DNA of 64,000 nt from Saxidomus purpurata. Its lineage: Eukaryota; Mollusca; Bivalvia; Venerida; Veneridae. A model generated the notes under the pieces. The model had not been told where the DNA came from, searched no databases, and saw only the letters and a list, made by a program, of their open reading frames with translations. The translations under genes were made by a program, and so were the position numbers. Shown here piece after piece: positions 59,801 through 64,000 of this stretch (its first letter is position 1; every line of letters begins with the position of its first letter). The stretch lies in the NCBI GenBank assembly GCA_022818135.1, contig JAFMSR010000018.1:16777037-16841036 (forward strand). The letters are read 5' to 3'.

Positions 59801-61789
59801 TCCATTCACAATATCAATATTTAGCCATGCATAAATATAATATTCAGCACGATCGAGGCGACATGGCATAGCGGAAGAACGTCAGGCTCTTAGCCTTGAG
59901 GTCGCTGGTTCGAACCCCGTTTGCTGAATCTGTCCGCTACCTATGTAGCAGCTTTGATTACAATAGATCACATCAACTTGAAGTAATAAAGAGTAAGTTT
60001 ATGAACGACCCGGACGCAACAGAACAAAAGTACATGTGGCAGTTCCGATATAGCTTCCACTTACCTGTTTTGGAGGGGAGTTTAATAAAAAGTTAAAAGT
60101 AAAACCCAAGGGCTGTAAAAACTGGCAAGTAACTCATGTTCAGTCGTATGTACTAATATTGCTTCTAAATGTATCATACATGTATTTTAAACATTGAATG
60201 TCCAGGGAGTTTTATATGATGAATCGCTAGAATGTGGCAAAAATGGCAACGTAGTATGAATACAATTTGCAATGATGCGTTAATGGGGAATTAATTGAAT
60301 TTGCATTACCGTGGTTCATACAGGTCTTCCTTTGTGATGGCCTGATCCCCCTGAGGAACATCATCTGAAACTTGAAACTGCCCAACGTTCCTCTCTTGTA
60401 TATCTCCTACATAATCATAAATAAATGGAATAATTTGAGAAGTTGTTGTGAAACTATTCACCATAGTCATAACAAACTGTTACCCGCTTTTCATAATCAA
60501 AACTACAAGACCATTCATGGGTAAGTTTTGCTCTATGACTAGACCCTCTGGTCGACTGACTTGTAATCACTAAACCTCTCGCTGATTAACTGACATGTGC
60601 AGGTTCGAGCCAAGCTTCTGACCTGACTTGTTACATTTGTATGTGTGAAAGTGTCAAAAGGAGATGGCTGAGAGTCATGTTCCGGTCTCTACCATGAATG
60701 ATGATTGGATAAGTTTCACGTCTGCATACAGTTTAAGTTGTCGTAAGACCACAGGAAAAAATGTTGAAGTAGGTTAAATACAATAAACAGATAAAAACAT
60801 ACCAGTTAAATCATAGCATGGTATTCCTGTCGTGCAATTCTTCTCAGTACGCGGTTTGTCTTTACTTCGGCAAAACGTATTCCCGACATGTCGGCATATC
60901 ACTTCACGGTTCTGTATTCCGGTTCCACAGCTGACACTGCACTACAAAAGCAAGAAATGAGTCTGATCATTAACTGACCGACCAAACCACCTACCGTTGC
61001 TTTGTTATGGGTGAACGGACAACGGGATAAATGAACTGTCTGAGAATGTACGGGACGGACGGACGGATGGATGCTCTTGTCACAATTGCAATTATTATTT
61101 AGTATAGAAAAAGTGTTGGATGTAATCAGTTAAGCTACTTCTAATGGAAAATATTAAGCACGGTACTGATAGTATATATTACTCTTAATGATTCCTGATT
61201 GCTTTTTCATAGGAATCTACGCGGCTTGCGAAGACCCGAATGTAAGTCCAGTCGACTCGTGCTACTTTTAATAGATTTAAAGAAAACGCTTTTGGAAATG
61301 TAACCTACCACTGACCAGTCGCCGGCATACCACGTTGGACAGATGTATCCGTTACAAGATTTCCTTGAAGACGGCCTTGTCGTGCTATCACACTCACTGT
61401 CCCGCATCAACTGCTGGGTACCATCCTCAAATGTCTGAATACACGTGACTACGCGCCATGAAACTCCGCCCCCACAGTCACGTGTGCAATTCTGCCAAGG
61501 GCCAACACGCCATCTGTGCGATAAGATTAATGCTTTAAAAGTAAAGTGTTTGCGTAAAACTGCAAACAAAAGTGCTCTCGGTGCATCACTGATTGTAAAA
61601 AATCATATTTTGAGCATTAAATATACAGATATGTCAAAACAGGTTGAAAACTTACTCAGGCGGACATGATCCCGGTCTGCACGTGGTTCTCGTGTCAGTA
61701 GGCCGCTCGAGACTATCGCAATGGGCGGAGTCCATCACACGACCGTGATAGGTATCAAAGCAGAGGAGGCGTTTGTCTTTTACACCTAT
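50716..61789 (-). CDS. ADAMTS-like/papilin-family matrix protein: TSP1 repeats, Ig domain, PLAC; 13 exons, 5' end missing
   Basis: Exons in transcript order (all minus): 61656-61789, 61309-61513, 60803-60941, 60310-60406, 59655-59785, 58934-59038, 58170-58299, 57462-57577, 57115-57206, 55410-56210, 53709-53897, 51264-51417, 50716-50858. GT/AG borders and phases join without a break into 811 codons plus TGA (50716-50718). The order is about nine and a half thrombospondin type 1 repeats with one Ig domain after the seventh, then a PLAC domain. No metalloprotease was seen, but the 5' end is not in the recognised part. Known relatives with this C-terminal plan (ADAMTSL1/ADAMTSL3, papilin) are secreted and bind extracellular matrix; that role is inferred here. 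It converges on copy C. Confidence 0.88.
51890..52890. mobile_element. About 1.0-kb element with terminal inverted repeats, ADAMTS-like intron
   Basis: Left tacacttaagggaacttcta...gctaccttt and right aaaggtagc...agaagttcacttaagtgta are 31-base inverted repeats with one mismatch. The interior is AT-rich without a transposase frame, so it is non-autonomous. It lies in the 51418-53708 intron. Confidence 0.75.
55410..56210 (-). other. ADAMTS-like gene: 801-nt exon with TSP1, Ig and TSP1 segments
   Basis: A single exon of 267 codons, far larger than its neighbours. It starts CSVTCGLGVRARRPQC (end of repeat 7). The Ig I-set-like domain shows LKCPHVG, TTWFKNG and DDAVYNCLVGG (the Cys, Trp and DxAxYxC signature). 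It then has DWSRCSVTCGGGLQSRNLSC (repeat 8) and ends at GEWSQ, the W strand of repeat 9. Confidence 0.85.
56255..56660. repeat. Dispersed repeat, ADAMTS-like intron
   Basis: attctaacatgactcacgatt at the left is inverted near catgttagaatcg (about 56447-56460). The right half (56450-56640) matches 27.90-28.11 kb in gene B. Confidence 0.55.
57930..58035 (-). repeat. Dispersed repeat, inverse partner of 4.19-4.34 kb
   Basis: The reverse complement carries ggtattgtatggttaagggttataacc and cataaaatcaatttgaaaa, as in the gene A intron copy. Confidence 0.5.
59843..60110 (+). mobile_element. tRNA-Lys-like SINE, ADAMTS-like intron
   Basis: tggcatagcgg and ggttcgaaccc are perfect matches to the RNA polymerase III A and B boxes. 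The anticodon-loop position reads ctcttag (anticodon CTT). The acceptor-stem halves do not pair and there is a 3' body of about 180 bp, so it is a SINE rather than a tRNA gene. Confidence 0.6.
60530..60740 (+). mobile_element. tRNA-derived SINE-like sequence, ADAMTS-like intron
   Basis: gaccctctggtcgactgacttgtaatcactaaacctctcg followed by caggttcgagccaag has the spacing of a tRNA head with B box ggttcgagcc. The body continues with ggctgagagtcatgttccgg. Confidence 0.45.
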
Positions 61790-62454
61790 CTAACAAAGTG
61801 AACAATATAATCAAGTCATACACTCACTGCATTTTATAAATTCAATACATACAAAAGAAACACTATAGGACCTCAATACTCCACGGAGATCTCATTTTGT
61901 TTTGTTTTGATTTTAATTTGTCGCACATTCAACGTTACGGACAGACCCGCATGTCTTGAATACTATTCTAAGGCTTGAAAATCATGCCGGCAAAAATTAC
62001 ATTCACATTTATGAAGAGTTGGTTTTGGCCTGTGAACTAACAGTCCCCTTGGCCTTAGTTAGCATATAACATTTAAAGCACTGCAGACAATTTAACTGTG
62101 ATATGTGCTGATTACAGCTGTAAACATGCGCTATGGGAAAGTAGTGCAAGACAGACCAGATCAATCTTTGTTTGAATGTCGCATACGATAAGAACATATT
62201 ACAAATAAAAACAGTACATACAACTTCAAACGATTGCAGGAAGAGTCATAGCTTACGGGCTCCATTACAAAAAATTTTCATGGACTCTGTTTAAGAATTA
62301 CTATGCTGTTGGCGGAAAATTACGGTGATCTCATATATATTTAATTTTCAATCTACGTCATTCAGACAACTATCTTATTTGAAGATAATGTTTTACCAAG
62401 CATAAATTTCTTAAAAAAAAGATATAATTTACGTATATTCCCGAGAGGGAACTC
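61790..62454. other. Intron or 5' flank of the ADAMTS-like gene, no exon seen
   Basis: The 61656-61789 exon starts in mid-repeat at phase 0, so at least one exon with a CSxTCG half must lie to the right. None is found here or up to the window edge. Confidence 0.5.
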
Positions 62455-63159
62455 AAACAATTTATAATGCTGACCATGTGATTATTTTTCATTTAACGTA
62501 CGTTTTATAATAAAACAAACTTCCCTGCCACCCATATATTTGTAAATCATTCATTCTGTGTCGTATATTAAATTTCATCCTCTGCACGTTTCGACTCGCG
62601 CTTTAGGTAAGGTTCAGCGCAAATCACGAAGGTCAAAAGTTGTTTTAGGGTACTACTTAATCTATAGCCCGGGCATTCAGCGCTCATAGCGCTTTGATTT
62701 TAATATGGACGTTCCATATACAACAAGTGTATTTCGAATTTAATTGCGTATTCATCGAGGAGGAACAACAGAAAAGGTATCAATTATCGTATTTGAAGAA
62801 GTACCAAGATCTGACATACTCGTCACTAATTAATGAGCTCGGCAATAAGAAATAAACTATTGGCCAAATATTTTGGTCCATGAACACAAAAACACGTGTA
62901 TCTAGCTGATAAGAGAAATCAAACGTGTCTCGACAGAAATTTTCTTTGAAACAAATATCTTCAGAAATATTTATTTCCAGTTTGGCAGCCGATTTAATCA
63001 ACGACAGGATGTTAATTAACGCTGGCATATATCAAAGTATATCTTTTGCACTTGTTAACGCGTTCATTCACTAGCGCTCCCATCAATTTTCTCGTGCGAT
63101 CATCAATTTTCTCAACGGGAGTGCATTCCACGCACAATGGAATGTCTATAGTACGATCT

Positions 63160-63610
63160 GACAATTAACGAGATCTTTAACCTGACCTATGGTGGCTTAG
63201 ATTTGTCATCTGTGAATCCTTATCCTTATTCTTTCAACGTGATTGTAGTTCGCTCTTTAAACATGACCTATGCAGGCTTACATTAGACATCTGAATCCTT
63301 ATTCCTTCAATCACGATTATAGCTCGCTCCGACAAATGACCTATGGTGGTCTTGATTTGTCATCTGCATCCTTATTCCTTCAACGTGATTATAGTTCGCT
63401 TTTTAACATGACCTATGGTAGCTTACATTTGCAAACTGATTTCTTATTCCTTCTACACGATTAAAGCTGGCTCCGACAAATGACCTATGGTGGCTTAGAT
63501 TTGCCACCTGAATCCTTATTCCTTCAATATGATTATAATTCTCTCCGACAAGTGAGATCTGTAACCTGACCTATGGTGGCTTAGATTGGCCATCTGAATC
63601 CTTAGTCCGA
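63160..63610. repeat. Tandem array of about 72-bp units
   Basis: tgacctatggtggctta-type landmarks at about 63184, 63265, 63338, 63410, 63482 and 63568 (spacings 81, 73, 72, 72, 86). Each unit also has gaatccttattccttca and a gattatagctcgctccgac block. Inside the long-inverted-repeat element. Confidence 0.8.
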
Positions 63611-63635
63611 CAAAAATATCACAACATTACAAAAC

Positions 63636-63656
63636 GAGAGAGAGAGAGAGAGAGAG
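63636..63656. repeat. (AG)n microsatellite
   Basis: Run of gagagagagagagagagagag just inside the right arm of the long-inverted-repeat element. Confidence 0.9.
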
Positions 63657-64000
63657 TTTGGTTGATTGTGGTGGGGACTTAGGATAATCAAAGCGCTGTG
63701 AGCGCTGAAGGCCTGGGGGTTATAGGTTAACTCCCCGAAAAACAACTTTTGACCTACGTGTTCTGCGTTGAATCTTACCTAAAGCGCGGGTCGAAATGTG
63801 CAGAGGACGAAATTCAATATATGACACAGAATGAATGATTCACAAATATATGGGTGACAGGGAAGTTTGTTTTATTATGAAATGTACGTTAAATGAAAAA
63901 TAATCACATAGTCAACATTATAAAATGTTTAAGCCAGTACAAATAATTCGATCTGCGCTTTGTACAACTTCAAGCGATATGATCTGATGATGTGGATCGA

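Larger units (their letters stand above)
57115..61789 (-). other. ADAMTS-like gene: exons carrying TSP1 repeats 1 (part) to 7 (start)
   Basis: The first seen exon (61656-61789) is the second half of a repeat and ends CPPE, joined to WRVGPWQNCTRDCGGG of the next, a typical inter-repeat border. Later repeats start WYAGDWSV/CSVSCGTG, TTTWDSCSASCGEG, WVPDGMTGCSASCLGG, WEVGGYGECSATCGGG and WYVGSWSG/CSVTCGLG. Introns often fall between the W-rich strand and the CSxTCG motif. Exon 60310-60406 encodes an acidic linker (SDDVPQGDQAITKEDL) rather than a repeat. Confidence 0.85.
62455..63930. mobile_element. Long-terminal-inverted-repeat element with internal tandem repeats
   Basis: Arms about 62455-62702 and 63678-63930 (near 250 bp each) are inverted copies with scattered differences. 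Shared blocks include aaagcgctatgagcgctgaa, aacaacttttgacct, cttacctaaagcgcg, acacagaatgaatgatt and ggcagggaagtttgtttta. Between them lie about 450 bp of single-copy sequence, a 72-bp tandem array and an AG microsatellite. No transposase found; foldback or MULE-like non-autonomous element. Confidence 0.75.

Noticed and set aside
59850..59930. Functional tRNA-Lys gene
   Set aside because: A and B boxes are perfect, but the acceptor stem does not pair and the T stem has a mismatch; a SINE head is more likely.

Overview
The window is AT-rich eukaryotic DNA: multi-exon genes with GT/AG introns, many nested repeats and long introns. The repeat vocabulary (short elements with tandem-repeat cores, tRNA-derived SINE heads, foldback/MITE elements, BEL/Pao and L1/Tx1-like relics) and the extracellular CUB, cadherin and thrombospondin proteins suggest a marine bivalve mollusc. 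That assignment is an inference from the repeat style, not from a database match.

Layout. (1) 1372-16239 (+): a complete 18-exon gene, here gene A, encoding a 737-residue protein with a signal peptide, two CUB-like domains, cadherin-type repeats and a C-terminal hydrophobic tail like a GPI signal. (2) 21156-39293 (+): gene B, a tandem paralogue whose 18 exons have exactly the same lengths and phases as those of A. (3) 47588-50253 (+): copy C, holding only the homologues of exons 16-18, intact and spliceable, with no 5' part. Decayed BEL/Pao and LINE sequence (about 42.9-47.35 kb) lies where the rest would be. (4) 50716-61789 (-): the 3' 13 exons of an ADAMTS-like/papilin-type matrix gene (thrombospondin type 1 repeats, one Ig domain, C-terminal PLAC domain), converging on copy C. 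Its 5' end lies beyond the right edge or in unrecognised exons.

Key relation. Downstream of A and of B, on the minus strand, lie relics of the last exons of the ADAMTS-like gene: a PLAC exon of the same 143-nt length after A, a broken PLAC exon after B, and a 154-nt TSR exon with three stops after B. The duplicated unit was therefore the whole convergent pair of 3' ends, not just the CUB-cadherin gene. Exon 16-17 residues show A and B closer to each other than to C, so C separated first.

Other notable structure: an array of 48-bp repeats in intron 3 of gene A that copies the exon 4 acceptor-side junction of that intron (the start of exon 3) eight times; a 94-bp perfect inverted repeat at 42.6-42.8 kb; a long-inverted-repeat element with 72-bp internal repeats at 62.45-63.93 kb; and two copies of one MITE inside a single intron of gene B. 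The stretches 1-1371, 17.8-21.15 kb and 39.3-40.2 kb hold no gene I can support.
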